64,000 nt of DNA from Hamadaea flava (GCF_024172085.1 NZ_JAMZDZ010000001.1:5828001-5892000); one strand, 5' to 3'. Positions 24,841 through 34,770 are shown, numbered from the stretch's first letter. Made by a program: numbers and translations. Notes: generated by a model from the sequence alone, not told the origin.

Positions 24841-25015
24841 CGGCAGGTTGACCCCTGTCGAGTTCGAGACCATCAGGAACCCAATAAGCCAGTCAGACCG
24901 CGTGACGACACATGCCACGGTGCAGCAGACCCGTTCGAGTGGCAATCGACGGCCAGTGCGGTGGCGGCACGGCTGAGAAAGCGGCCGTTTGAGGCGGTCC
25001 GACGTCAGGCACATA

Positions 25016-25042
25016 GCGTTACTGATAACGATTACGTAACGC
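25016..25042. promoter_or_regulatory. inverted repeat upstream of the giant TNT protein gene
   Basis: GCGTTAC (25016-25022) and GTAACGC (25036-25042) around an AT-rich 13-bp spacer, in an AT-rich pocket 230 bp upstream of the 25269 start. It is a candidate operator; no regulator can be assigned. Confidence 0.4.
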
Positions 25043-25268
25043 CTGCATATCTGCTGGTGAATGTCAAGATTCGACGACGGTCGCTGCGTGCGGCGATCAC
25101 TGAGAGTAATCGATCCTTGCGGTGAAGGGAAGGCTCATCGGGATCTGTTAATCAGGTTATGCATTCGAGCGAGGGCCGTTCGACTTGCCGAATGGCCGGG
25201 CGGCCCCCCAGCTGAGCAACGGTGTCGTTACTGTGCCGATCCGCTAGGTCGTTGATCAAGGAGCCGTC

Positions 25269-28200
25269 GTGGATCGTCTCAGCTCGTGCCGTCTGTCTGC
25301 GCGTAGGTCCAAGCCTGTACATCGCGTGAGTTTGCTTCTGGTGCTTGTAGCGGCGATGTCGCTGCTTCTGCAAAATGTGGTCGTACTTCCAGCGCGCGCT
25401 GCGTGGCTCTGGGACGATCCGCTGACTGGCGCGGCGTATGAGACGAGCGCGTTGGCACATTATCGGCTCGACACAGACTCAGGCTCCCAACTGAAGAACT
25501 GGGCGGTCAGCGGCAAGGACGCGGTTGTTCATGGCGACGTCCTGTTCGAGGCGAATCAAGGCTGGTCCATGACCGGCGGATCGTCGGCGACCCTCGATGG
25601 GGAGGGCGATTATCTGAGTAGCCCAGTGGTAGTCGACACCGCACGGTCTTTCACTGTCTCGGCCTGGGCATCGCTCAAGAAGAACTCAACGACAGCAGTC
25701 GTCGTCTCGCAGGATGGCACCGAGACTTCCGGTTTTGCGCTCGAGCTTGGATCGGACGGCAAGTGGGCATTCCGCATGCCTACGGCGGACTCGGCGGGTG
25801 CTGGCGCAGACTTCGTCGTAGGCCCACAGCCGAACCCCGACAACGGCCAGTCTGACAATGAACACTTCCGATGGGTTCAGCTGACGGGTGTCTACGATGC
25901 CGCCGCGAGCCATATGCGGTTTTATATCGACGGCACGAAGGTCGGCACCGCTCAGCACGCCGCGGCATGGAAGGCAACTGGCGGCCTGCAGATCGGGCGG
26001 GGGCAAACTGCTGGCAGCCCGTCTGGTTACTTTCCCGGCTACATCGACGACGTCCGGGCTTGGCAGCGTGCCCTGACCGAATCTGAGATCAGCGACCTCA
26101 CGGTGTCCGCGGTGGTAGCGCGACAGGATGCCTGCGCGGTCGCGTGGTGGTTGCATGCTGGCGCATCCGAGGTCAAAGCCACTGCGGCTCAAGCCCTACA
26201 AGGCACGCCCGCCGATCGTCACCTAGCTCTCAACGCAACATCCTCGGACAAGACGCTTCCAGCGGCACTTCAGCGCGACGATAATGCCAGACAGGGACGG
26301 GCCAGCAGCTTCGCGCAGGAGGCCTCCGGCTGGGAATCGCTCGTCAGCGGTTACCCGATCGCCGAGCGGCCTGCGGACTGGGCCAAGCCCCCGACCGATA
26401 TCTCCGACGAAGTTCGGCTCTACTACCAGCAGCGATCGGACTGGAATAGCAGCTACTACACCATCCCGAAGCCTTCCAAGGGCAACCCCGACCTGGTCGA
26501 GTCCGCTGTCGCGGTATTCCACCAGTTGGAGAAGAGCGACCCGTACATCTCCTGGTTCGTCAACGAGGAGATGATCCGCGATCCCAACAGCTGGTTCGCC
26601 GAGGACATTCGCATCTTCGTCCAGTACGGCGGATTCCCGACTACCGCGCCGACGCCCGGATCGACGACGTTCCGATCTGAAGTCGAAGCGCTCAAAACGC
26701 GGTGGGCCGGATGTGATCCCACCAATCCGATCGACAACAACCATGTGTGGACGGACGTCGTCAGCACCGCCCGCAACGAATACGAGGCGGAACTCGCGGC
26801 GGTCACGACACAGCGAGTCGGGATCGTGGACGCAGAGGCCAAAGCCTCCGTCCAGCTCCGGATCGCGACGGATGCGCTGATCAGGTCGCAGGCCCAGGCC
26901 TGGATCGCGCGGCAACTGCTGGACTGGCAACAGTATTGGACCGATCACAAGGATCAGTTCACCCAGAGCAACTACGACCCAGCGCTATTCGACGAGGCGA
27001 CCAGCGAACTCGCGGCGGCACAACGTCTTGCGTCCGAGCAAGCTCAAATCGCAGACGCCGCCGCAGCCGAAGCCAAGGTGCAGGCACAGCGGGTTGCTGC
27101 GGCGCAGGCGACCGCAACACAGACAGCGACCGTCAACGGCACCCCGATTGGGCGTGGCCTCGCCTACGCCCAGCAGTCGGCTCAGGTTGCCAAGGCGTCC
27201 GCCGCGGCGGCGCTGGCTGCGGCGAAGGCATCCGCGACCGCGGCAGCTGCCACCACGGCGACACTCGCTGACAGCGCCGCGTTGGCGACGTTGTCGTCGG
27301 TACAGGCGCAGGCCGTGCAGTCGGAGTTCCGCCGTGCGGCAGCGGTCGAAGCGGCCGACCAGGCACAAGCGGCCGCTGTTCAAGCCGCTGATCAGGCAGA
27401 TCGCGCCACAGCGGCGGCCAGCCGGGCACAGATCGCGAAGACCAAAGCCGGTCAGCTTGAGCAACTCGCGGGGGCGGCAGCGGCTAAATCGCGTGAACAG
27501 CGGTTGATCGCTGAGCAGGCCGGGACCGCGACCGCCGAGGCGCGCGCCAAGGCTCAGGCTGCCGCGACCGTGGCACAGAGCCAGTCGGCACAGGCCGCCC
27601 AAGCCGCGCAGGACGTCAAGGCATACACAGCCGAGGCCGACGACGCCGAATCGAAAGCCAAAGCTGCCGCGGAAGAGGCCAACACGGCAGCCGTTACGGC
27701 GCAGAAGGCCCAGACCGACGCGGACGCTGCCCGCAGTGCAGCCGACGCGGCGATGACCGAAAGCGCCAAGGTCGCAGGGCAGGCGTCCGCCGCGACCGCG
27801 GCGGCTGCTGCGGCGCGGGACGCGGCCGCCGCCATCGTGGCCGCAGCCGATGAAGCGATGGCGCAGGGATCGCCGTTCCGTCAGACCGATCAGACAGCTG
27901 GCCTGGCCGTTCTCGTAGCAGGCAAGGCTAGGACGTTTGGTCTGGCTCAGGCGGACATCGCGCAGGCACGGGCCGACGAGGCCAGCCGTGCCGCCGTCTC
28001 AGCCGAAGCGGTGGCGACGATGGCCAACGGCGACGCGAAGGTCGCAGCCTCCGCTGCTCAACGGGCTGCAGCAGACAGCGTTACCGCGGCGCAATGGCTC
28101 GTCACGGCCCATGACGCCGCCGCAGCAGCCACCACCGACGCCGAGTCCGTCCGGCAGTCCGACGCAAACATCGTCAACCTCGCCGACCAAGCCCGTGTCG

Positions 28201-31200
28201 ACGCCGACGCCGCAGCGCTCGCCGCCTCCGGCGGCACGCCGCAGCCACCAACCGGCGACATCAACTACAGCCCGATCAACGGCCTGGGCAGCGAACTTCG
28301 GCTGGAACAGTGCCGGGCCGGGCTCATTCTGCAGGCCGGCGGCCAGCACGTGCAGAACACGATCGCGGGTGCCTTGGCTGGTACGAGCGACGACGTGCAC
28401 AACGTCCTCAGCGCCGGCGGCTGGTCAGCCAGCGGCCCACTGGTCGACGCGTACCTCGCCGACGACGAAGCGACCCGCACCTACCTGGCCAACCGCGACC
28501 ATCGCTACCAGTCATGGGAGACGATCCTCGACCCGTACCCGATCTGGGGCGAGGACTTCATGACCTTCGACCGAGCCCAGCCGTTCGACCAGAACCTCGC
28601 CGACTTCCGTACCGAACGCGGGGAGCAGACTCTCAACGCCTGGAACGCCGATCTGACGACGCACGCCTCGCAGACCGAGCTGGACCGAGCGATCACCGTC
28701 ATGAGCGAGCAGGCCGGCGCCGACCCCATGGTAGATCTCGTCTACAACGGCGAATGGCTGCGCAGCTACGCCTCGGCCGATGACGTCCGCCTTATCCTGC
28801 AATACGGTGGCGCGCCGAAAACCGCGCCGGACAAGGGCTCGCTGGAGTACCGCAGCGAAGTCGAGGCGCTTAAAGCCCGGTGGGCCGGCTGCGACTACCA
28901 CGGTCTGCTCGACCCGTACAAGGTACTCACCGACGTTGCCGCCACCGCCCACAGCGAATGGCAGGCCGAGCTGAGCTCGCAGGCCACACAGCGGGCACAG
29001 ATCGTCACGGCGCAGATGCAGGCGACCAAGGATCTGCAAGCCGCCTCGGACGCCATGGTGGAGGCCATCGGACAAGCGTGGGTCGCCGCGCAGCTGCTCA
29101 AGTGGCAGAAGTACTGGTCGGGGCACATGGATGCATTCGATCAATGGGGCTACGACCACGCGTTGTTCGACCAAGCCACGGCTGAACTGGGCTCCGTCAG
29201 GACCCGCATTCAGGCCCAGATCGACATCGCCACGTCAGCCGCTCAATCGGCCAAAGCCCAAGCGGACGCAGCCACCGCGGCGCAGGAGCAGGCCCAGCAG
29301 ATCGCAGTCGGCAACGGAACACCCGTCGGCCGCGGCCTGTCGTACACACTACAGTCCGCCCAGGTGACAAAGGCCGCTGCCGCAGCTGCGCTCGCTGCGC
29401 AGAAGGCAGCTGAGACCGCCCTGAACACCGCCAAGGCGACCGCTGAAGACAGCGCCGCGCTGTACTCACTCGCGACCGTCGAAGCGAAGGCCCTGCAAGC
29501 CGAAGCCCGCCGCGCGGCCGCTCAAGAAGCCGCAGCCCAGGCAAAGGTCTCCGCCGACGCTGCCCGCGCTCAGGCCGACCAGGCCCAGGCCAACGCCGAC
29601 GCGGCCAAGGCCAGCATGGACGCGGCCAAGGCGGCCGAGAAGAAGGCCGAAACCTTCGCCGCCGATGCCCGCGCGAAGCGGCAGGCCGCCGAAGCCGAGC
29701 GGCCAAAAGCCGCCGCCGCTCGAGCAACGGCCGAGTCAGAACGTGCCAAAGCGGCAACCGCCGAAGCCCAGGCGCAATCACAGCGTTCGGTAGCGGATGC
29801 AGCAAATACCGACGCCCAATGGGCGGCAGAGACTGCCGACCAGAAACGCCGTGACGCTGAAGCCCAGGAAGCCAGAGCACATGAGGCTCGGCTCAACGCC
29901 GAAGAAGCCGAACGCAAACGAGACGCCGCCGAAGCACGCGCCGAAGCGCTAGAAGCCGCCGCGGCCGCCGCAGACGGCACCGACGACGCCGAAGCCGCTC
30001 GGGCCGCAGCAAACGCCGCTCGTGCGGCGGCCAACACCGCCGCCTCGGCAGCGACAGCCGCACGGTCTGCAGCCAACGAAGCCACGGCAGCAGCGGTCGC
30101 GGCACGCAAGGCGGCCACCGAAGCCACCGCTGCCGCCAAGCGGGCGCGAGCCGACGCCGACAGCGCCTGGGCCGACGCCGCACAAACCCAGGCACAGGCG
30201 GCGGCAGCGCACGCCGCGGCAGCTGACGCGATCCAAGCCGCCGACGCAGCAGCCCGCAACGTCCGCGCGGCCGAGCAAGCCTCCGCAACCGCATCGACCG
30301 AAGCCGCCAAGGCCCAATCGGACGCAGAAGCGGCGCTGACCGCCGCTAACGCCGCGCTTACTGAGAGCGCAGTCACCGCGGGCAAAGCCATCGCGGCAAG
30401 CCAGTCCGCACAGGCAGCAACCGGTTCAGCGTCCGCCGCAGCTACCGCAGCCGATGACGCGGTCCAGCTAGGCACCCCCTACCGCAACAGCGACGCCGCC
30501 GCCGGCCTCGCGGTGCTAGTCGGCCAAACCGCAATGACTCTGGCCGAGCAGCAGAACGCCGCAGCGAACGCCACAGCAGCCGAAGCCGAAGCAGCCGCAC
30601 AGCGGGCCGCCCAGCTCGCTGCTCAGGCAGCCGCAGACGCAAAGCTTGCCGCCCAGGCTGCCGCAGATGCTGCAGCTCAAGCGGCACGTGCCGCCCAAGC
30701 GGTTACCGAGGCACGCACGTCGGCGACCCAAGCGGCCCAGTACGCGGACGAAGCCAAGGCCGCAGCCGAACACGCTGGCAAACTCGTCGACCAAGCCATG
30801 GCCGACGCATGGCTGGCCGAACAGGCGGCCTTTGACGCCGAGCGCGACGCCGCCGTCGCACGCGCAGCTGCCTCCGAAGCGGAAAAGGACGCGGCCAGCG
30901 CACGCACCGCAGCTTCACAGGCCGCAGCCGAGGCCGCCTCCGCACGTACCGCAGCTAACGACGCAGACGCCGACGCCGACGCAGCCGAAGCGGCAGCCGC
31001 TAACGCACAAGCCGACGCCCAAGCTGCACAGGACGCGGCGACCCGCGCCGAGCAGAACACCAGCCAACAGCAGCAACAGGATTCCTCAACGTGGGACGGC
31101 AACGTCGCCGGCTTCGAGGGCGCGTGGATCATCCCGGACGAAGACTTCACCCAGGAGACCACGATCCTGGACTGGAGTTGTACCGGCTACCACGACCTAT

Positions 31201-32201
31201 CAGACCCCAACGACACCTGCGACATTCCGTACAAGATTCATGTTCGCGGGCATCTGCACTATTATGAGCTCACTTGCGCCTCCGCTGATGCCACCGGCAC
31301 CACCGCGTACTGCGACGCCGACTATGTCGGAACGTTCCTACTCGATGAGACTTACCCCGAGTCCGGATCAGCGATCGTCAAGGTTCCGGCGGGACAGCTC
31401 GTTGACCAGAAGATCGGAGGCTTGATTTCCAGCCTCACCCACGACTTCAAAGAATGCGCAAAGTGGCTGACCAGCCAATACGGAAGCGCGACAGCATGCG
31501 CCTGGGTCATCGCCATGCTAGCCGCACCGTACGGGTTCGCCGCAATCGCCAGAGGGCTGCGAGCCGCCCGATTCGCGATCCTTTCGGCTGATGGGATGGA
31601 GTCGGCGCTTGCGACGATCCGCGGCCTCAACCTCGACAGTGCGATACTGGCCCGACTCGAAAAGATGGTCGACTTCGCCCGACTGATCAAGCAGCTCAAG
31701 GTCGAGGGACTGCTCGGCGACGCGATCCCTTCTGAATTCGCTGCCCAGTTCAAGAGCTGGAGCCGTTACGGTTCCATGTCTCGTGAAGAGTTCATCAACA
31801 AATACTGGGACCCGGCGGCGTCCGGTCCATTCGGGATCACCGGTAACTGGCGGTATCCAAGCAACTACGCCGTCGCGGGCACGGAGCAGATTTACCGCCC
31901 TGCTGTTGGCCAAACCATGGACCGCTGGGGCTTTACCGGAGGAAAGTGGTTCTCGCCAATACCTGCGGGTGGGCCGTATGACTACGCGTCTCGTGCAATC
32001 GCGCCGTCCACCGTCAAAGACGGATATCATCAGTACCGCTGGATCAAAGAGTGGACCGCTGCCGATGAAGCCGCATACGGCACTTTCGAACGAAGTAAGG
32101 TTGCTCCGTGGTTCGAACAGCCAGGAGGTGCCTTGCAGATCAAGTCTCCCGTCTCGGCCGAGTGGCTCGAGACAAACGGGTACATTGAGCCGATCTCATA
32201 G
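25269..32201 (+). CDS. giant secreted LamG / Ala-rich coiled-coil protein with C-terminal TNT-like toxin domain
   Basis: 2310 residues, GTG start preceded by AAGGAG. Order of parts: signal/membrane segment about 18-45 (SLLLVLVAAMSLLLQNVVVL); LamG jelly-roll domain about 60-275 (SPVVVDTARSFTVSAWASL, HMRFYIDGTKVG, GYIDDVRAWQRAL). Two copies of a ~600-900-residue unit follow (from ~297 and ~1014), each with a folded head and a long Ala/Gln/Glu-rich coiled coil. The C-terminal ~115 residues (about 2195-2310) resemble tuberculosis necrotizing toxin: GQTMDRWGFTGGKWFSP (R2219), a central FERSKVAPWFEQPGGALQIK with Q2284/Q2290, ending WLETNGYIEPIS. TNT is an NAD(P)+ glycohydrolase. The 1-bp overlap with a small downstream gene, as in toxin/immunity pairs, supports a polymorphic-toxin role. 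Confidence 0.85.
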   Translation: MDRLSSCRLSARRSKPVHRVSLLLVLVAAMSLLLQNVVVLPARAAWLWDDPLTGAAYETSALAHYRLDTDSGSQLKNWAVSGKDAVVHGDVLFEANQGWSMTGGSSATLDGEGDYLSSPVVVDTARSFTVSAWASLKKNSTTAVVVSQDGTETSGFALELGSDGKWAFRMPTADSAGAGADFVVGPQPNPDNGQSDNEHFRWVQLTGVYDAAASHMRFYIDGTKVGTAQHAAAWKATGGLQIGRGQTAGSPSGYFPGYIDDVRAWQRALTESEISDLTVSAVVARQDACAVAWWLHAGASEVKATAAQALQGTPADRHLALNATSSDKTLPAALQRDDNARQGRASSFAQEASGWESLVSGYPIAERPADWAKPPTDISDEVRLYYQQRSDWNSSYYTIPKPSKGNPDLVESAVAVFHQLEKSDPYISWFVNEEMIRDPNSWFAEDIRIFVQYGGFPTTAPTPGSTTFRSEVEALKTRWAGCDPTNPIDNNHVWTDVVSTARNEYEAELAAVTTQRVGIVDAEAKASVQLRIATDALIRSQAQAWIARQLLDWQQYWTDHKDQFTQSNYDPALFDEATSELAAAQRLASEQAQIADAAAAEAKVQAQRVAAAQATATQTATVNGTPIGRGLAYAQQSAQVAKASAAAALAAAKASATAAAATTATLADSAALATLSSVQAQAVQSEFRRAAAVEAADQAQAAAVQAADQADRATAAASRAQIAKTKAGQLEQLAGAAAAKSREQRLIAEQAGTATAEARAKAQAAATVAQSQSAQAAQAAQDVKAYTAEADDAESKAKAAAEEANTAAVTAQKAQTDADAARSAADAAMTESAKVAGQASAATAAAAAARDAAAAIVAAADEAMAQGSPFRQTDQTAGLAVLVAGKARTFGLAQADIAQARADEASRAAVSAEAVATMANGDAKVAASAAQRAAADSVTAAQWLVTAHDAAAAATTDAESVRQSDANIVNLADQARVDADAAALAASGGTPQPPTGDINYSPINGLGSELRLEQCRAGLILQAGGQHVQNTIAGALAGTSDDVHNVLSAGGWSASGPLVDAYLADDEATRTYLANRDHRYQSWETILDPYPIWGEDFMTFDRAQPFDQNLADFRTERGEQTLNAWNADLTTHASQTELDRAITVMSEQAGADPMVDLVYNGEWLRSYASADDVRLILQYGGAPKTAPDKGSLEYRSEVEALKARWAGCDYHGLLDPYKVLTDVAATAHSEWQAELSSQATQRAQIVTAQMQATKDLQAASDAMVEAIGQAWVAAQLLKWQKYWSGHMDAFDQWGYDHALFDQATAELGSVRTRIQAQIDIATSAAQSAKAQADAATAAQEQAQQIAVGNGTPVGRGLSYTLQSAQVTKAAAAAALAAQKAAETALNTAKATAEDSAALYSLATVEAKALQAEARRAAAQEAAAQAKVSADAARAQADQAQANADAAKASMDAAKAAEKKAETFAADARAKRQAAEAERPKAAAARATAESERAKAATAEAQAQSQRSVADAANTDAQWAAETADQKRRDAEAQEARAHEARLNAEEAERKRDAAEARAEALEAAAAAADGTDDAEAARAAANAARAAANTAASAATAARSAANEATAAAVAARKAATEATAAAKRARADADSAWADAAQTQAQAAAAHAAAADAIQAADAAARNVRAAEQASATASTEAAKAQSDAEAALTAANAALTESAVTAGKAIAASQSAQAATGSASAAATAADDAVQLGTPYRNSDAAAGLAVLVGQTAMTLAEQQNAAANATAAEAEAAAQRAAQLAAQAAADAKLAAQAAADAAAQAARAAQAVTEARTSATQAAQYADEAKAAAEHAGKLVDQAMADAWLAEQAAFDAERDAAVARAAASEAEKDAASARTAASQAAAEAASARTAANDADADADAAEAAAANAQADAQAAQDAATRAEQNTSQQQQQDSSTWDGNVAGFEGAWIIPDEDFTQETTILDWSCTGYHDLSDPNDTCDIPYKIHVRGHLHYYELTCASADATGTTAYCDADYVGTFLLDETYPESGSAIVKVPAGQLVDQKIGGLISSLTHDFKECAKWLTSQYGSATACAWVIAMLAAPYGFAAIARGLRAARFAILSADGMESALATIRGLNLDSAILARLEKMVDFARLIKQLKVEGLLGDAIPSEFAAQFKSWSRYGSMSREEFINKYWDPAASGPFGITGNWRYPSNYAVAGTEQIYRPAVGQTMDRWGFTGGKWFSPIPAGGPYDYASRAIAPSTVKDGYHQYRWIKEWTAADEAAYGTFERSKVAPWFEQPGGALQIKSPVSAEWLETNGYIEPIS
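26160..31080 (+). repeat. internal tandem duplication within the giant protein gene
   Basis: Two diverged coding units, roughly 26160-28260 and 28310-31080, share QYGG...APxxGSxxxRSEVEA then LKxRWAGCD, a V-x-T-A-x-x-E-(Y/W)-x-A-E-L block, a Q-A-W-(I/V)-A-x-Q-L-L-x-W-Q motif, GRGL-x-Y-x-x-Q-S-A-Q-V and a long alanine-rich coiled coil. The second coiled coil is longer. They are paralogous at the protein level rather than DNA-identical. Confidence 0.75.
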
Positions 32202-32545
32202 TGAACACACTCGAGCTGCTGAATGCTCTTCGGGCTGCCGGCGTTCCCGACCGCGCCTACGGAGTCCCTGGTAAGCCCAGGCCGATCGGTGAAGGCGCGC
32301 TCTACCTCGCCAAGGAGGCCGACGGGCGCTGGGTGGTCGGTGTACATGAGCGTGCGCAATTCACCCCGGAGACCTATTTCGAGTCCGAGGAAAGTGCATG
32401 CCGGCATATGTACGAGCGCTTGACGCGGGTCAAGCCTGAACCCAGGGCACAGACCAAGAAAGAGCAAGAAGAGTCCGCTGCGGCCAACGCCGATTTCTTT
32501 GCTGATTATGAGCGGCGGCAATCCGAAAGGGGTACCGGCGAGTAG
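32201..32545 (+). CDS. probable immunity protein for the TNT-like toxin
   Basis: 114 residues, GTG start whose G is the last base of the toxin gene's TAG, so translation is probably coupled. It reads LELLNALRAAGVPDRAYGVP at the start, then LAKEADGRWVVGVHERAQF and an ESEESACRHMYERL helix. This is the typical layout of small cytoplasmic immunity proteins found after TNT-domain genes, and it ends in a charged helical tail. No signal peptide, consistent with action in the cytoplasm of the producer. Assignment is by position and shape; binding to the TNT domain is inferred. Confidence 0.75.
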   Translation: MNTLELLNALRAAGVPDRAYGVPGKPRPIGEGALYLAKEADGRWVVGVHERAQFTPETYFESEESACRHMYERLTRVKPEPRAQTKKEQEESAAANADFFADYERRQSERGTGE

Positions 32546-32710
32546 CGCGAATCGAACGGCATTTCTGGTCTCGGGAGGGCTCCGCAGTCTTGCGGGGCCC
32601 TCCCGATGACGGCCGGGCAGAACAGCTGACCGGACGTGTCAACGGCTGGCGGCAAGATTCGTTCGGGCGCAGCCGAAGTGGTCGGTGCCCGCTGGCCGTC
32701 GCGGCTGGTC

Positions 32711-33928
32711 TCACGCTTCCGCAGCGCCCGATCGGCGTCCCTTGGCGCGATATGATTCAAGGTCTGTGACGCCGAGCAGTTCTAGCTGCTCGTCATGTTG
32801 GCCACCGTTTGCTGTCTCTATGGGAGGCCGCCACTCGAACGTCGGCTTGCGAGACGTGGCGGTCCAGAAGATGTCTGCCGGCACTCGGCACTGGTCGGCG
32901 AGCACTCCGCCGTCGTAGCCGGCTTCCTCGAGAAGTTCCACGCTTCGCGCTAGCAGCGAGGGCTGTTCGGGTAGCGTTCCCTCGCCTGGCTCGTTGGTTC
33001 GCCAGCCTTTGGTGGACAGATTCACCATGGCGCGCTGGTAGGTGGTGTCGTTCATGACTTGCAGTTGACGGCAGCGCATGAGCAGCGCTTGGATGCTGAC
33101 GCCCCAGCGCTCCTTGAGTTCGAACAGCCGGGGCCAGTCGGTCTTTCGTGGCAGTTCGTGTTGAATGTCGATAGCTGGCATGAGGAACTCTGCCGCGAAC
33201 CGGTTGGCTTGATCCTCGGCGATCTTGTTGCCAGGCTCTGGATCTGAATGCATGACGAGATGACCGAGCTCGTGTGCGACATCGAAACGCTGGCGGGAGA
33301 AGTCGTACTTTGCCGGGTTGAGCAAGATCAGCGGCCACGGCTCGGCGTCGATGGAAAACGCGTCGATGGACACCGCTTGCGGGATGGAGTAAGCGACCAG
33401 GACGCCGTTGTTCTCGGCAAGCCGGATCAGATGACCAAGCGGTCCGCTTCCAACGGCCCACGCCTTTCGCAGTTCCATGGCGGCTACCTCAGGTTCATCG
33501 ACTGAGATTGTGTCCGGCTGAACGGGCAAACGTGGGGTGTTACGTGGCGGAAGCTCCACATAGCGATCTAGGAAGATCGCGATCTCGTGCACCAGGCGGC
33601 CATACGCATCGGCTTGGTCGCGAACGAGCTGCGTGGTCGTGCGCAGCGACCTGAAGTGTGGTGTTTGGGTCACCGCTTCATCGCCGCGGCCGCCGATGAA
33701 GAACGACGGGTCGACGCCGAGCGTGAGCGCTAGCTCTGCCACGGTGGACGGTGCCGGCCGCTTGCTACCGCTTTCATAGGCTGCTACCGCTGTCGCTGTC
33801 TTGCCGATCCTCTCGGCGAGTCCGTTCTTCCGCAGGCCTGACACTTGGCGTGCAAGTGTCAGGCGGCGGCCGCTGAACAGCCGCGCGACGTCTGCGAGTC
33901 GCGCGGCTGCTGGCTGGTCGCTCCTCAT
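32711..33928 (-). CDS. XRE-type regulator with ImmA/IrrE metallopeptidase domain
   Basis: 405 residues. An XRE helix-turn-helix occupies about 25-75 (GLAERIGKTATAVAAYESGS, AELALTLGVDPSFF). The ImmA/IrrE peptidase domain has FDVAHELGHLVMHSD near 214-228, the H-E-x-x-H zinc motif, with the third ligand glutamate in the EDQANRFAAEFLMP block. These proteins cleave or inactivate a partner repressor, as in ICEBs1 ImmA, or act as stress regulators. The upstream gene overlaps by 4 bp (ATGA) and is the natural partner; the pair resembles a toxin-antitoxin or prophage-type switch. Confidence 0.9.
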   Translation of the reverse strand: MRSDQPAAARLADVARLFSGRRLTLARQVSGLRKNGLAERIGKTATAVAAYESGSKRPAPSTVAELALTLGVDPSFFIGGRGDEAVTQTPHFRSLRTTTQLVRDQADAYGRLVHEIAIFLDRYVELPPRNTPRLPVQPDTISVDEPEVAAMELRKAWAVGSGPLGHLIRLAENNGVLVAYSIPQAVSIDAFSIDAEPWPLILLNPAKYDFSRQRFDVAHELGHLVMHSDPEPGNKIAEDQANRFAAEFLMPAIDIQHELPRKTDWPRLFELKERWGVSIQALLMRCRQLQVMNDTTYQRAMVNLSTKGWRTNEPGEGTLPEQPSLLARSVELLEEAGYDGGVLADQCRVPADIFWTATSRKPTFEWRPPIETANGGQHDEQLELLGVTDLESYRAKGRRSGAAEA

Positions 33929-34770
33929 TGTCCCTTAATATCCTGAGTTGCCCGCTTTTCGGTGATGCTTGGCCGAAGTCGCACCGGCGCGTCGGCGACG
34001 CTATCAGGATCTTGGGGACGAGGCGCGGGGCCATGCACGCGACTGGGCATGCCGTCGTCGCCGCGCCCGATCAGCTTCTCCAGCCAATCCCAGGACGGGC
34101 CGCCCTCGGTATTGAGGCGAGGCCGACCGAGGAAGACTTCGTCGAAGCCGGTCAGCGGCTCGATGGCGTGGGCGAGGATCAGCTGCACGACGCCGCCCGC
34201 AGACGCCTTCACGAGCTCCTCGGCGATCGTCCGGAAGTCGCCGGAGAGGTTCAGCGGCTGGTCCGGCCCGTCATACATCGGGATAACCAGCTGGTCGCGA
34301 TCGTTGCCGCCCATCCGCGCTGCGATGCTCTTCTTCGTCGGACTCTTCTGACCCCACGGGATCTGGCCGACCTCACCGTAGGTGTAGGACGCCAGAAACC
34401 ACTGATAGTTGTCGTAGCGCCAGCCGGGCGAACCGTTGAGGTTCTTTCGTATCACCGGGACGCTGATCTCGCGCGGCATCTCCTTCTGATCGCGGTCGGT
34501 CAAGCCTTCGATGAGGGTGTCGATCGCTTCGACCTCTGCTTCGGCGCCGTCGTCTACCGCAGGTCGTGCGTACTTCATGCACCGGAAGGCTCGATCCTGG
34601 CGATCCCGGATCAGGGCATGCGCGATGGTTCCGAGTACGACCAGATCGTGGCCGGTCTCAGGACGAAAGTCCTGGAAGGCCTGGGTGTGGGCAGAGCGCG
34701 CAGCCCACTCCAGGGCGTCGACGATACCCACTGCTCGAAGCGCGGCTAGTACATCTTCCTGCTCTGTCAC
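33925..34770 (-). CDS. hypothetical partner of the ImmA/IrrE protein
   Basis: 281 residues, first gene of a two-gene operon, overlapping the protease gene by ATGA. The N-terminal ~130 residues are helical (VLAALRAVGIVDALEWAARS, HDLVVLGTIAHALIRDRQDR). The central part has GSPGWRYDNYQWFLASYTYG and a short alpha/beta stretch. No DNA-binding, nuclease or membrane motif is evident. Translational coupling suggests the two proteins form a complex or that this one is the regulated substrate. Family not recognised. Confidence 0.65.
   Translation of the reverse strand: MTEQEDVLAALRAVGIVDALEWAARSAHTQAFQDFRPETGHDLVVLGTIAHALIRDRQDRAFRCMKYARPAVDDGAEAEVEAIDTLIEGLTDRDQKEMPREISVPVIRKNLNGSPGWRYDNYQWFLASYTYGEVGQIPWGQKSPTKKSIAARMGGNDRDQLVIPMYDGPDQPLNLSGDFRTIAEELVKASAGGVVQLILAHAIEPLTGFDEVFLGRPRLNTEGGPSWDWLEKLIGRGDDGMPSRVHGPAPRPQDPDSVADAPVRLRPSITEKRATQDIKGQ

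Larger units (their letters stand above)
24349..25268. other. gene-poor region with tRNA-like remnants and a terminator
   Basis: 920 bp without a supportable protein gene. It contains two tRNA-like sequences (24395-24456, 24552-24625), a perfect hairpin (24805-24840) and a promoter-proximal inverted repeat (25016-25042); the rest shows nothing I can support. Confidence 0.55.

Noticed and set aside
24349-25268. CRISPR-like or other spaced repeats in the gene-poor region
   Set aside because: No repeated unit longer than about 12 bases other than the tRNA-like D-arm motif; no array.
29570-30475. 301-residue minus-strand Ala-rich frame
   Set aside because: Antisense of the alanine-rich coiled coil; alternating GCN codons keep the opposite strand open.
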